A DNA stretch of 54,421 bases from Verrucomicrobiota bacterium (GTDB lineage Bacteria; Verrucomicrobiota; Verrucomicrobiia; Opitutales; Opitutaceae), in NCBI GenBank assembly GCA_018239845.1, contig JAFEGO010000021.1, positions 1 to 54,421 on the forward strand. The letters are read 5' to 3'. Under the pieces are notes generated by a model. It was not told the DNA's origin, ran no database searches, and saw nothing but the letters and a program-made list of their open reading frames with translations. Positions 24,053 to 33,375 of this stretch are shown here, one piece after another; the stretch's first letter is position 1; each line of letters opens with the position of its first letter. Position numbers and translations under genes: made by a program.

Positions 24053-27000
24053 TTAGCGAAGCAACGAAATGGCCTCGGAAAAAACATGCTCCACGGTGAG
24101 CTTTTGGATACAGAGACAGACTGCAGCGGCTCGCGACCGCGTGGGGTCAAAACCTTCACAGGGAGTGGCGCAGTCCTGCGCACAACAAATGCGATGCTTT
24201 TCACCAACGGGGCAGAATTCCTCGCGCACAGGCGGTCGCATCAGGCAAACGACCGGTGTGTGCATCGCTGCAGCGAGATGCACGGGGGCGCTGTCGTTGC
24301 TTACCAGCAGGGCGCAGCGGGCGAGGGCGGCGGCGGTCTGGAGCAGGGTGAAGCGCTCGCAGAGGTTGACCGCCCCGGTCTGAGCCGAGATTTCGCCGGC
24401 CAGGCCGGCTTCGGCGCTGGCGCCGATGATCACGACGGGGATGCCACGGGCCCGCAGGTGGCGACTGAGCTCGATGAATTTAATGGCAGGCCATTTTTTC
24501 AACGGGATGCCGGCGCCGGTGAAGATCGCCACCGTGCCGGGCTTGAATTCGTGAATAGCCGCAACCGCGGCCACATCCTCTGTGCTGGGATGGAGTTCCA
24601 AGGGGCCCCAGTGGTGCGCGCCGATGGTGGCGAGTAGCTCACGGTGCTGCTCGGTAATGTGCATCGCCCGGGTCCGCAGCAGCGGGTGCGTGATCAGTGC
24701 GGCATAATCCGTGTGATTTGTGTAGGAGAGCAGCCAGCGGTGAGGGAGCGAGGCGGCGAAGAGCACGTTGACGTGATCCGAGCGCAGGTTGACGACGAGA
24801 TCGAAAAACTGGGCGGAGAGATGGCGGATGACTTCGTTGTTGGCCGCGAGTTTCGTGGCGAGTCGTTTACCCGCGGGCGGCTCGCGCCAGAACCAAGGCG
24901 CGTCGAAGAGGGTGACTTCCTGCACATGCGGATTGCCTTGGAGAATCGGGGCGGCGGAGGGTGCGACGACGGCGGTGATTTTGGCCTTGGGGAAACGTTT
25001 CCTCAGGGAGACAAAGACCGGGGTGGATAGGACGAGGTCGCCGATATGGTCGAGTTTCACGACGGCGATGGAGTGCACCAGGGCCGGATCGATGGCTTCG
25101 GGCCCTGCCACGGAAGCCGCACTGGCGGGCTCAAGTTTGGCGAGCAGTCCGGTGAGGATCGGTGCGACCCCCGCCGGGGTGTAGGCCGTACGCTGGAGGC
25201 GCTGGGCTTCAATTACTTCCTCGCGCAGTTTTACATCATGGACGAGCTGGCGGGCCATTTCGGCCACGGCGGTGAGATCAGTCTTGTCCCTGAAGAGCCG
25301 TCCCGCGCCATTCATCGTCTCCGGCACGGCGCTGGAGGCGAAAGCCAGCACGGGAATATCGAACCACATGGCCTCGATGAGGGGCACGCCGAAGCCTTCG
25401 TGCTCGCTCATGCTCCAGAACAAATGAGCTTGCCGATAACAGGCGAGCAACTGCGCGTCGGTGACATGGCCGGTGATGATGACATGGTCGGCGAGCCCGA
25501 GATGCTCCACGAGCCGGTTCAGTGCACGGAAATAGAGGTCATTGCGCAGGACCGGGCCGCCGACGAGCACCAGCCGGGAAGCGGAGTCTAGCTCACGGTA
25601 TTTGGCGAAGGCGTAGATCAAGTCCTCCTGCTTCTTGTTGGGACACAGGCGGCCGACAAAGATGAGGTTCTTGCGTCCATCGGCCAGCCTTTCGGTCAGG
25701 CCCGTATCCGGCGCGAACTGCCATTTGGCTGGATCGATACAAATGGGCAGAACGCCTGGTTCGTGAAATCCGACATCCGCCAGCTCAAGCGCATTGTAGG
25801 TTGAGTCGCCCACCGAAACCGGAAACCGGTCCGCCAATTGGGCCAGCTGTTCACGGCCTTGGCGGGCGAGACGCGCGTGGATAGGGAGATAGGGGATGAA
25901 AAAGTCGCTGGGTGTGATATTGTGATAAATCAGGCAGCGGGGGCCTTCATGCTCGGAGGCCAGCGTGGTGACAGGGGACCCGATCGAGTGGTGGTAAAGC
26001 AGAGTGCATCCGGCCGGTGGAGGCTGGGCGCTGGCCCGAATTGTATCATGCGCGACTTCGGGGGCCGCATCCCATGAATAAATGTCGGATGTGTGGCCCA
26101 ATGCACGCAGCATGTCGCGCAGGAACCGGGCTTGATTGGAGATGGCATCCCCGGGGTTGAAATTAGGCAGGATCTGGTGGATCGCCCGGGCTTGCACTAT
26201 GGCCAGGGGCAGGGGCTGCGCGGGCCAGAGCGCCGCTTCGCAGCGGTCGATCACCGCATCCCAATCGGAGTAATGCGCGGCATAGCTTGTCCCAGCTGCC
26301 CCGAGAGTGGCCAAGTCCGCGCCGCCACCCGCCACCTTGGCGAAAAGCGCCGCCCACTCGTCTTCCGTGCGGGCGAGCCAGCCGCCGCCGGCCTGGGTGA
26401 CTGCGATGGCCGTGGCCAGGCAATCGGTGTGCGCAGCGGCGGGCCGGCCGGCCCGCCATGCCTCCATGAGCACGCGTGAATAGCTCTCATTTGCGCTGGG
26501 ATGAAAGAGGGCGCGGCAGTGGGTGAGCAGCGAGTTTTTCTGCGCTTCGCTGACCAGGCCGAGATTGAACAGGCCGGGGCAGTTTTCCGGCAACGCCACC
26601 TGGCCGGGACCGGCGAGGACGAGGCTGAGGTCGGCCTTGGGGTGTTGGGCGCGGAACCGAGCGTAGGCCCGCGCCAGCATGTCCGTGTTCTTGCCTGTAT
26701 CCTGCCTCCCGAGACACAGCACAAAGGGTGCGCCGTGCAAGGGTTGCAGCACCGCGTCGTCGCAGGCTGTGCTGATGACGTCCACCCCGGCGCCCGTCAC
26801 AACTGATTTGGGCAGGATGCCAGGGCCGTAGATTTTGGCGGCTAGGGCGGCTTCGCCATCGCTCAGATAAAGCAGCCCGCGGGCGGCGAAAAAGGCGTCG
26901 AAGGTGAGGGTGAGATAAGCGTAGGCCTCGTCGTGCAGGCAGGGTTGCAGGTAGGCCTTGGCCGCGACACGAGGCAGGCCACGCAAGGTGGTGCCGTAGA

Positions 27001-27481
27001 GGTAGGGCAGGAAAATGAAGGCATGATACTCCTCCGCATGAGCTTCCAAGTAATCGAGCAGCGCGGGGGTTTTGATCAATTCATCGGCGAATACCGCCTC
27101 TTCCGCGGGAGTCAGAGGACTGATGCCCGGCCGCAGGTAGGTGCGGGGGGTGGCGAGCAATTTGCCGTTGATTCGGTCGAAGGCAGGGCGGTCGCGCGGC
27201 GCCACGGGGAAACGGCGGACCTGGAAACCTTCCGGTTCGGTGGTGACGCCGGATTCGAGATGATTGACCGCCCAGTCGTCCTGATACGAGCGGCAGCATG
27301 TCGTGATGACTTCGATCACGTGGCCGCGGCGGGCCATCCGCTCGGCGAGCTGCCAGGCGTGCATTTCCGCGCCGCCATTGTGGCCCCGGCCAAACCAAGG
27401 GATGACAATTGCGACGGGGAGGGATGGCTTCTTCTCAGGCGGACGGGCGTCGGGCGATGAGGGCGTAGTCTTGGGCGCCAT
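24053..27481 (-). CDS. Three-domain glycosyltransferase (GT4 + GT4 + GT9)
   Basis: The 1,142-residue protein holds three GT-B modules. Residues about 20-430 are a GT4 (VAIVIPWFGRGHNGGAEMHAWQLAERMARRGH, then ANESYSRVLMEAWRAGRP). Residues about 430-795 are a second GT4 (FVGRLCPNKKQEDLIYAF, then SEHEGFGVPLIEAMW). Residues about 814-1142 are a GT9 heptosyltransferase-like domain (IAVVKLDHIGDLVLSTP, FTGAGIPLKKWP, LVSNDSAPVHLAAAM) with a Cys-rich C-terminus (CCAQDCATPC, then CLC). Fusion of a GT9 to two GT4 domains is uncommon. The start overlaps the methyltransferase gene by 47 bases; no later start gives a complete domain. A 207-base gap to the next gene follows, in which I see no gene. Confidence 0.87.
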   Translation of the reverse strand: MAPKTTPSSPDARPPEKKPSLPVAIVIPWFGRGHNGGAEMHAWQLAERMARRGHVIEVITTCCRSYQDDWAVNHLESGVTTEPEGFQVRRFPVAPRDRPAFDRINGKLLATPRTYLRPGISPLTPAEEAVFADELIKTPALLDYLEAHAEEYHAFIFLPYLYGTTLRGLPRVAAKAYLQPCLHDEAYAYLTLTFDAFFAARGLLYLSDGEAALAAKIYGPGILPKSVVTGAGVDVISTACDDAVLQPLHGAPFVLCLGRQDTGKNTDMLARAYARFRAQHPKADLSLVLAGPGQVALPENCPGLFNLGLVSEAQKNSLLTHCRALFHPSANESYSRVLMEAWRAGRPAAAHTDCLATAIAVTQAGGGWLARTEDEWAALFAKVAGGGADLATLGAAGTSYAAHYSDWDAVIDRCEAALWPAQPLPLAIVQARAIHQILPNFNPGDAISNQARFLRDMLRALGHTSDIYSWDAAPEVAHDTIRASAQPPPAGCTLLYHHSIGSPVTTLASEHEGPRCLIYHNITPSDFFIPYLPIHARLARQGREQLAQLADRFPVSVGDSTYNALELADVGFHEPGVLPICIDPAKWQFAPDTGLTERLADGRKNLIFVGRLCPNKKQEDLIYAFAKYRELDSASRLVLVGGPVLRNDLYFRALNRLVEHLGLADHVIITGHVTDAQLLACYRQAHLFWSMSEHEGFGVPLIEAMWFDIPVLAFASSAVPETMNGAGRLFRDKTDLTAVAEMARQLVHDVKLREEVIEAQRLQRTAYTPAGVAPILTGLLAKLEPASAASVAGPEAIDPALVHSIAVVKLDHIGDLVLSTPVFVSLRKRFPKAKITAVVAPSAAPILQGNPHVQEVTLFDAPWFWREPPAGKRLATKLAANNEVIRHLSAQFFDLVVNLRSDHVNVLFAASLPHRWLLSYTNHTDYAALITHPLLRTRAMHITEQHRELLATIGAHHWGPLELHPSTEDVAAVAAIHEFKPGTVAIFTGAGIPLKKWPAIKFIELSRHLRARGIPVVIIGASAEAGLAGEISAQTGAVNLCERFTLLQTAAALARCALLVSNDSAPVHLAAAMHTPVVCLMRPPVREEFCPVGEKHRICCAQDCATPCEGFDPTRSRAAAVCLCIQKLTVEHVFSEAISLLR

Positions 27482-28772
27482 AGAAATATTCGTTGAAGCG
27501 CTTGTTCTCCTCGCTGGTTTCAGCGAGCTTCATGTCTTCAGGGTACGGGTGGAGGAAGCGCAGCTCGATGGCGGCAAAACCAGTGTGCTCCAGGGCAAAG
27601 CTCATCAAGGTCGCCGGAAGCGGATGATTGTGCGTCGGGTCGGAGTGAAAGGTGGTGGCCGCGACGAGGAGGTTGTGGCAGGAAGGCGTTTCCAGGATGA
27701 GCGCGCCGCCCGGGACAAGCACGCGTCGTGCCTCCTGCAGCAACTCGAGGAGCTTCGGGAAAGGCAGATGTTCGATGAGGTGAAACGCGGTGATGGCCCT
27801 GCACGAGCCATCCGGCAGTTTGGCGAGGTAGGCGATGGCATCGGCCGAGACGACTTCGTGGCCGGCGGAGCGGCAGCGTTTCAGCATCTCCTCATTTGTA
27901 TCCACCCCCCTTGCCTTGAGGCCGGCATCTCGAAGGAGCTGCAGCATTTCGCCGCGCCCGCAGCCGAGATCAAGGACGGGCAGCTCGGGCGGTGCGGCGA
28001 TCTCAGTCAGTACGGGCAGGTAGATGGCAAGGCGCTGGCTGATTTCAGCTTCGCTGCCGCGGTAGCGATTTTCAAAGGCCAGATAAAAGCGGGCGAAACG
28101 CTCGTCATAGAAAGGCTGGTCGTTGAGCTGGCCCAGCAGCTCGGCGAATTGGAGCGAGGCGCGGCCGAGCTGATTCAGTTTTCGGGAGTGGGCCAGTTCG
28201 ACCGAGCGCAGCGCCTCGATGGAGGCGGTCAAATCGCGCGTCAGCGTCGCCAAGGCGGCGGGCAGGGGAGTGAGCGGCTGCAGGGCGCCTTGGACTTGCT
28301 CCAAGGTATGCAACGCGGTCGTGAGCCGCTGGCGTTCCGCGATCAGCTGGCCGGGCAGGGGCTGTAAGGTGACCAGCAGATCGGCAGCCTGCTGGTGCGA
28401 TTGGGCCAGTTCCGCAAGTGCGGCTTGGGAGGCGAATTCGTGCTTGGCGGCGTGCTCCAGCTGGGCGGTCCGGGACTCGCTGGCCTGTAACCGGGCAACC
28501 AAACCCTGCAACATGGCCGTCTGAGTCTGCGCCAGGCGGGTGGATTCACGGTGGAACGCCTCGGCCTGCTGATGCTGGTGGGCGAGGGTGGCGGAGAACT
28601 GCTGGATGAGCAGTTCCAACACGTGAAACTGCTGTTCGATCCGACGGGTGCGTTTTGGGAAAAGCGCGGCCCACCAGCGGTCGAGAAAATTACGGGGCTG
28701 GGCGGCGTAGCGCGCCGAACCGAGTGCGCGGGAGGCGGCATCTAGCAATGCCATGGGCGGCAATTCACTCAT
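27435..28772 (-). CDS. Coiled-coil SAM-dependent methyltransferase (possible chain-length/capping enzyme)
   Basis: The 445-residue product begins at ATG 28772 (MSELPPMALLDAASRAL), which overlaps the upstream stop by 4 bases; the frame extends to 28961, but that part is shadow. Residues about 45-200 are rich in Gln, Ala, Leu and charged residues with heptad-like spacing (IEQQFHVLELLIQQFSATL), indicating a long coiled coil. The C-terminal half is a class I methyltransferase (VLDLGCGRGEMLQLL at about 266-280, ITAFHLIEHLPFP, PGGALILETPS). In ABC-exported O antigens, coiled-coil methyltransferases such as WbdD cap the chain and set its length. That role is an attractive inference because the gene lies next to wzt, but no kinase domain is visible. 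Confidence 0.85.
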   Translation of the reverse strand: MSELPPMALLDAASRALGSARYAAQPRNFLDRWWAALFPKRTRRIEQQFHVLELLIQQFSATLAHQHQQAEAFHRESTRLAQTQTAMLQGLVARLQASESRTAQLEHAAKHEFASQAALAELAQSHQQAADLLVTLQPLPGQLIAERQRLTTALHTLEQVQGALQPLTPLPAALATLTRDLTASIEALRSVELAHSRKLNQLGRASLQFAELLGQLNDQPFYDERFARFYLAFENRYRGSEAEISQRLAIYLPVLTEIAAPPELPVLDLGCGRGEMLQLLRDAGLKARGVDTNEEMLKRCRSAGHEVVSADAIAYLAKLPDGSCRAITAFHLIEHLPFPKLLELLQEARRVLVPGGALILETPSCHNLLVAATTFHSDPTHNHPLPATLMSFALEHTGFAAIELRFLHPYPEDMKLAETSEENKRFNEYFYGAQDYALIARRPSA

Positions 28773-29323
28773 GAGGTGGAGGACGGGAGCGGATGCAGAG
28801 ACAGCCGGTTGAGGGCGATGCCCAGTTTGCGCGGATCGGCGCTGAGTCCTGCATCGAGCGGGGAGTGCGCGTTGCGAAACTGGAATTCCATTGTTATCGT
28901 CTCTGTGCCGACGGGAAGGGAGAGGAGGGCATGGTAGTCGCCCGGTTGGGTGATCATCCACTCACCTTGGATCTGGCCGCCCGCGGCGAGGCGGACTACC
29001 TGAGTCGGCGTTTTGTCACTGGTGAATGGCTCGCAGCGAAATGAGAGGATCACGAGGCCGTGCACGGGCGAGACCTGGAGCGCAAGACCAGCCGAAGCCT
29101 CTTCTGACCAAGTGCGGGTTTCCTCGGGATAGCTCCAGCCGCGGCCCAGGCAGGGAAGTCCGTTACCGGCGGCGCCAAAGGTGAGCACCTGTCCCCAGTC
29201 ATAAGCGGGCGCGACCCCGGATCGTGCAGGCTGCCGCGCCGTCAGCGTGTCCTGTTCCGGCGGTCCGAGTTCCGTACGGATTTGCTGCATGATCAGGGCC
29301 AGAGATTCCATGTCGTTTGCCAT
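28769..29323 (-). CDS. Small protein made of the same beta-rich domain as the Wzt C-terminus
   Basis: The product is 184 residues if it starts at ATG 29323 (MANDMESLALIMQQIRTEL). An upstream GTG at 29365 is possible but has no better ribosome site. Residues 41-178 align by eye with residues 427-565 of the Wzt protein encoded just upstream: YDWGQVLTF with YGWGDAISF, GWSYPEETRTW with GWQSPEADGCW, EPFT with TPFT, EWMITQP with EWQLRQP, SADPRKLGIALNRLSL with SADERVIAVKFHRLTI. It probably binds polysaccharide or a sugar, as Wzt C-terminal domains do, and may assist export or couple the methyltransferase to it. No signal peptide or membrane helix is seen. Confidence 0.8.
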   Translation of the reverse strand: MANDMESLALIMQQIRTELGPPEQDTLTARQPARSGVAPAYDWGQVLTFGAAGNGLPCLGRGWSYPEETRTWSEEASAGLALQVSPVHGLVILSFRCEPFTSDKTPTQVVRLAAGGQIQGEWMITQPGDYHALLSLPVGTETITMEFQFRNAHSPLDAGLSADPRKLGIALNRLSLHPLPSSTS

Positions 29324-29378
29324 GTCGATGGTCAGAGAGTGAGGAGCACAAAGGAGCCGGGGCACTCGGAGTGCAAGT

Positions 29379-31076
29379 TTACGTCGTTATGGTCAGGCGG
29401 TGGAATTTCACCGCGATCACGCGCTCATCGGCACTGCCCTGCAGGCTGGCCGGACTGCAGGCGTCGGGCAGCAACCAGGTGAGCTGCAGCTCACGCGCAG
29501 GATCGATGCCGGCGGCTGGCAGCTGGGCCCGGATGACTTGCGGCTGGCGCAGCTGCCATTCGGCTAATTTGCGGTCGCCGACCCAGAGTTCGAGCCGTTG
29601 TTGTAACAGGTCGCCATGCGTGAAGGGGGTGACGTGCGCCTCCAGGCTGGCAGAGCGGGCTTCCGGCAATTGCAGGCCGAGGCGGGCTTTTGTGCCGCTG
29701 GTCCAGCAGCCGTCGGCCTCCGGGGACTGCCAGCCGGCGATCTGGTACCGCTGGGCCTGGCCTTCCGAGGTGAAGGAGATGGCGTCGCCCCACCCGTACC
29801 GGCTGTGCAGATGCAACAGGTTTTGGGATACGCCGGCCGTGGCTTCCAGCGCGGCCACACCACCGAAGACAAATGGCCAGTTGGGGACGACCACAAAGGC
29901 GAGCAGGTTGTCGCGCCAGTCGAAATTGGAGGCGAGGTGGTCCGCTCCCGTATGCACGGCGAGCGTGATCGAGTAGTGGCCGGGGCCGAGATTGAGGCGG
30001 ACGTTGAAACTGGTCTCGAAGGTATGGCCGGCGGTGTAGTGACCGACTGAGGTCCGCAGGTTGAAGGTGTTGGTGCCGAAAACATCATTGCCCAGCCGGT
30101 CGCGGATCAGAAACCCCACGGTGGGCTCCTCGACCTCGGCGATGCATTCGACCACGCAGCAAATTTTGACCTGTGAACCGCAGAGGACGGCGCGAACGGG
30201 TTTATCGTTGGCATCCAGCAGGTCGAAGCGGGTAATCTGAGCCTGGCCGTTGCCTGAGCGGGTCAGGGTGCGGCCGGATGAACTCGTGGATTGCTGGATG
30301 TCGAAACGGCTTTCTTGGGCGGCGATCAGCGCGTTGTAATAGTCGAGCACCTGCTCGGGCGGTCCGTCCTGCAGCATGACACCCTTATCCAGCAGGATGG
30401 CTCGGTCGCAGAAGGTTTTGATTGCGGATGGATCGTGGGAGACGAACAGCAGGCTGCGGCCTTGTTCGCGGAAGCGCCGGATCATGCGCATGCACTTGTG
30501 GGCAAAGTAAGCGTCACCGACGGCCAGTGCTTCGTCGATGATCATGATGTCCGGTTCGACCTGGGTCAGCAGGGAGAAGGCGAGCCGCATGACCATGCCG
30601 CTCGAATATGTGCGCACGGGCTTGTCCATGAACGGCCCGATTTCCGCAAACGCCTCGATCTCGTTCATCTGCTGATCCAAGGTGGTCCGCGTCACGCCCA
30701 TCAGGGCTGCTGCGAGGTAAAGGTTTTCGCGGCCGGACAGATCGCCATTCAGGCTTGAGCCCAGCTCCAGCAAAGGAACGACTCGCCCGTGGGTCCGCGC
30801 GACCCCCTCGGTCGGAGTCAATGAGCCGGCGATAATTTGGAGCAGGGTGGATTTGCCGGCGCCATTGAAACCTACGATGCCTACGCACTCGCCTTTGCGT
30901 ACGGAAAAGGTGACGTGTCTCAGTGCCCAGAAGTTTTGGTAAGACTTGCCGAGGTCGGCAATCTCGACGGCGAGCCCGGGATGTGGCTCCCCCGCCGCCG
31001 ACTTGGGGCCGGCCGAAGGTGTCGGGGGGGCTGCCTCGGAGGCCGCCGGTTTAAGAATTTTATCCCAGAGGCGCAT
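29379..31076 (-). CDS. wzt: O-antigen/polysaccharide ABC exporter ATPase (Wzt-like) with two extra C-terminal domains
   Basis: The product is 565 residues from ATG 31076 (MRLWDKILKP), 16 bases after the gmd stop; the frame's upstream start at 31124 overlaps gmd and is less likely. The nucleotide-binding domain (about 35-255) has Walker A GFNGAGKST (69-77), signature TYSSGMVMRL (157-166), Walker B IMIIDE (177-182) and the switch His214. Residues about 275-400 are a Wzt C-terminal-type domain (QITRFDLLDANDKPV, then VGFLIRDRLGNDVFGTNTF), which in E. coli O9a recognises the terminal modification of the polymer. Residues 427-565 are an additional domain shared with the next gene. It would energise the Wzm permease encoded 13 kb away. 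Confidence 0.9.
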   Translation of the reverse strand: MRLWDKILKPAASEAAPPTPSAGPKSAAGEPHPGLAVEIADLGKSYQNFWALRHVTFSVRKGECVGIVGFNGAGKSTLLQIIAGSLTPTEGVARTHGRVVPLLELGSSLNGDLSGRENLYLAAALMGVTRTTLDQQMNEIEAFAEIGPFMDKPVRTYSSGMVMRLAFSLLTQVEPDIMIIDEALAVGDAYFAHKCMRMIRRFREQGRSLLFVSHDPSAIKTFCDRAILLDKGVMLQDGPPEQVLDYYNALIAAQESRFDIQQSTSSSGRTLTRSGNGQAQITRFDLLDANDKPVRAVLCGSQVKICCVVECIAEVEEPTVGFLIRDRLGNDVFGTNTFNLRTSVGHYTAGHTFETSFNVRLNLGPGHYSITLAVHTGADHLASNFDWRDNLLAFVVVPNWPFVFGGVAALEATAGVSQNLLHLHSRYGWGDAISFTSEGQAQRYQIAGWQSPEADGCWTSGTKARLGLQLPEARSASLEAHVTPFTHGDLLQQRLELWVGDRKLAEWQLRQPQVIRAQLPAAGIDPARELQLTWLLPDACSPASLQGSADERVIAVKFHRLTITT

Positions 31077-31092
31077 GGATGACCTGCGGGAA

Positions 31093-32082
31093 TTACCGGC
31101 CCAGTGCCGCCAAATCCTCGTCAACCATCAGCTCAGCCAGAGCTTTCATGCGGGTTTGCGGTTCCCACCCGAGGTGTTTTTTGGCCTTGGCGTAGTCGCC
31201 GATGAGCAGGTCCACCTCCGCGGGCCGGAGATACCGTTCATCGAATTTCACATAGTCCTTCCAATCGAGATTGAGCCGGCCAAAGGTGGCGTCGAGGAAA
31301 GCGCGGATCGTGTGCGTCTCATTGGTGGCGAGGACGTAGTCGTCGGGTTTGTCCTGCTGCAGCATGAGCCACATGCCCTCGACATACTCTTTCGCGTAAC
31401 CCCAGTCGCGCTTCGAATCGAGATTGCCGAGGACGAGTTCCTTTTGCAGGCCGCGTTTGATGCGGGCGGCGGCGAGGGTGATCTTGCGCGTGACGAACGA
31501 CTCGCCGCGACGGGGCGACTCGTGGTTGAAGAGGATGCCGCTGCAGGCAAAAAGATTGTATGACTCGCGGTAGTTGACCGTGAGCCAGTGCGCCATGAGC
31601 TTGGCACAGGCGTAGGGCGAGCGGGGGTAGAACGGCGTGGTCTCGGTCTGGGGCACAGCCTGCACCTTGCCGAACATCTCCGAGGAGGAGGCTTGGTAAA
31701 AGCGCACTTTCTTGCCGATGCCCGACTCGATGATGGCCTCGAGGATGCGGGCGGCACCGACACCGGTGATGTCGCTGGTGTACTCCGGGATATCGAAGCT
31801 CACGCGCACATGGCTCTGGGCGGCGAGATTGTAGATCTCGTCGGGCTGGAGATGGTAGAGCAGCTTCACCAGCGAGACGCTGTCGGCGAGATCACCGTAG
31901 TGCAGGAACAGGCGCTGGTCGGGGCCATGTTCAAAGGACTGCAGGTGGTCGATGCGGCCGCGGTTCATGGTGCTGGCACGGCGGACCAGGCCATGTACTT
32001 CGTAGTTCTTGGACAGCAGCAGCTCGGCCAGATAGGAGCCATCCTGGCCGGTGATGCCGGTAATAAACGCTTTTTTCCTCAT
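31093..32082 (-). CDS. gmd: GDP-mannose 4,6-dehydratase
   Basis: The 329-residue protein carries the diagnostic N-terminus [35 protein letters not shown], with the nucleotide motif GITGQDG at 9-15 and the Arg pair 34-35. The catalytic set is present: Ser/Glu in ASSSEMFG and Tyr157/Lys161 in [27 protein letters not shown] is also characteristic of Gmd. It converts GDP-D-mannose to GDP-4-keto-6-deoxy-D-mannose, precursor of GDP-D-rhamnose, GDP-L-fucose or GDP-perosamine. It is shorter than the usual 345-370 residues mainly at the C-terminus. The start overlaps its paralogue upstream by 4 bases. Confidence 0.93.
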   Translation of the reverse strand: MRKKAFITGITGQDGSYLAELLLSKNYEVHGLVRRASTMNRGRIDHLQSFEHGPDQRLFLHYGDLADSVSLVKLLYHLQPDEIYNLAAQSHVRVSFDIPEYTSDITGVGAARILEAIIESGIGKKVRFYQASSSEMFGKVQAVPQTETTPFYPRSPYACAKLMAHWLTVNYRESYNLFACSGILFNHESPRRGESFVTRKITLAAARIKRGLQKELVLGNLDSKRDWGYAKEYVEGMWLMLQQDKPDDYVLATNETHTIRAFLDATFGRLNLDWKDYVKFDERYLRPAEVDLLIGDYAKAKKHLGWEPQTRMKALAELMVDEDLAALGR

Positions 32083-33059
32083 GAGAGTTTTTTTAATTCG
32101 GCGGCGACGATCCGCGCGATCATTTCGTCGAAGGAGACGGTGTTTTTCCAGCCCAGCGTGCGACGGGCCTTGGCGGCGTTGCCGCAGGGGGCCACGGGCT
32201 CGACGGTTGTGACCAGGGCGGCGTCGTGGCGCACGTAATCGCGCCAGTTCAGGCCGGCGCAGCGGAAGGCGGCGTCAACCAGATCCTGCACGCTGTGCAA
32301 CTGGCCGGTCGCCAGCACAAAGTCGTCCACGGTCTGCTGTTGGAGCATCAGCCACATCCCCTGCACGTAATCGGGTGCCCAGCCCCAGTCGCGTCGACCG
32401 TCGAGGCTGCCGAGCACGAGTTCCTTTTGGCGGCCATGTTTGATCCGCGCGACGGCACGGGCGACCTTCATGGAGACGAAGTTGGTGCTGCGGCGGGGCG
32501 ATTCGTGATTGTAGAGAATGACGGCGCAGGTGGGCAGGCCGTAGGCGATGCGGTAGATCCGGGCCATCTGCTGGGAGAAGGCCTTGGCCGCGCCGTAGGG
32601 AGTGGTGGGGTTGATCGGGGTGAGTTCGTCTTGCGGCGAGTGGGAAGGGGAGCCGAAGACTTCGCTGCTGGAGGCGTAAAGAAATTTGGGCGGATTGGGC
32701 AGGTCGCGTAGGATTTCCAGCAGACGGAGCGTAGCCATGCCGATGCTGTCCACCGTACTCTCGGGCAACTCCAAACTCAGGCGGGGACTCGACTGGCCGG
32801 CGAGGTGGTAAAATTCATCCGGCTTGGCGCGGCTGATGACGCGCCGCAAATGGGTAGCATCCTCGAAGGCTCCCGTATGCAGAAAGAGTCTGCGTCCCAT
32901 GATCTCGGAATTGCCGACCAAATGGCCGATGTTGCTGGCAGGCAACGTATCTGGGCGATGCACCAAACCGTGGACCTCGTACCCCTTATCCAATAGCAAT
33001 TCACATAGGTAGGAGCCGTCCTGGCCGGTGATACCTGTTATGAAAGCGCGTTTGGTCAT
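32079..33059 (-). CDS. Second GDP-mannose 4,6-dehydratase family protein (Gmd paralogue, possible partner reductase)
   Basis: The 326-residue protein shares the start [30 protein letters not shown] with gmd and has ASSSEVFG and Tyr155/Lys159 (TPYGAAK), so it is catalytically complete as an SDR. It differs from true Gmd in lacking the RR pair after HGLV and in the ligand-facing loops ([14 protein letters not shown]). Because a second dehydratase would be redundant, it may be the GDP-4-keto-6-deoxymannose reductase (Rmd-like) giving GDP-D-rhamnose, or a dehydratase for another substrate. It is the first gene of the leftward operon; the 316-base gap to the right holds its promoter. Confidence 0.85.
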   Translation of the reverse strand: MTKRAFITGITGQDGSYLCELLLDKGYEVHGLVHRPDTLPASNIGHLVGNSEIMGRRLFLHTGAFEDATHLRRVISRAKPDEFYHLAGQSSPRLSLELPESTVDSIGMATLRLLEILRDLPNPPKFLYASSSEVFGSPSHSPQDELTPINPTTPYGAAKAFSQQMARIYRIAYGLPTCAVILYNHESPRRSTNFVSMKVARAVARIKHGRQKELVLGSLDGRRDWGWAPDYVQGMWLMLQQQTVDDFVLATGQLHSVQDLVDAAFRCAGLNWRDYVRHDAALVTTVEPVAPCGNAAKARRTLGWKNTVSFDEMIARIVAAELKKLS

Positions 33060-33375
33060 GGCTTATGGTTGATGAGTACGAAAATAAAAGGGCCGTCCAG
33101 ACCGCAGAAAGTGACAACTTTCGCGACAGAATGTGGTGCTAGGCAAGCGAAACCTCACGCTTCGCCAAGAGGAATGAGCTGTAAGGTATAAGAACTACAG
33201 GCGCGGTTTTATTGTTTGGTGGGGGCGGACTTTCGGCTTGCCTTGACCCGGCTTGGCGATGCCGTCTGCGCATTTATACGGAAAACAGTTGGAACTCGGC
33301 CGGACTTCCGTGTCATCTCCTTTCCTTGTCTTCCATCTTGGTAGTCTGCTACTGCCCGGCCTTCTGTCATCTTCA
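33060..33375. promoter_or_regulatory. Divergent intergenic region between the polysaccharide operon and the TolC operon
   Basis: These 316 bases separate the leftward gmd operon from the rightward export operon and must contain both promoters. I see a perfect 6-base inverted repeat GAAAGT-GACA-ACTTTC at 33107-33122, close to the start of the leftward operon and possibly an operator. TTGACC at 33243 and an A/T-rich TTATAC at 33274 are too far apart (25 bases) for a good sigma-70 promoter. No coding sequence is convincing here; the reading frame of the TolC gene continues open upstream to 33253, but the signal peptide argues for the start at 33376. Confidence 0.45.
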
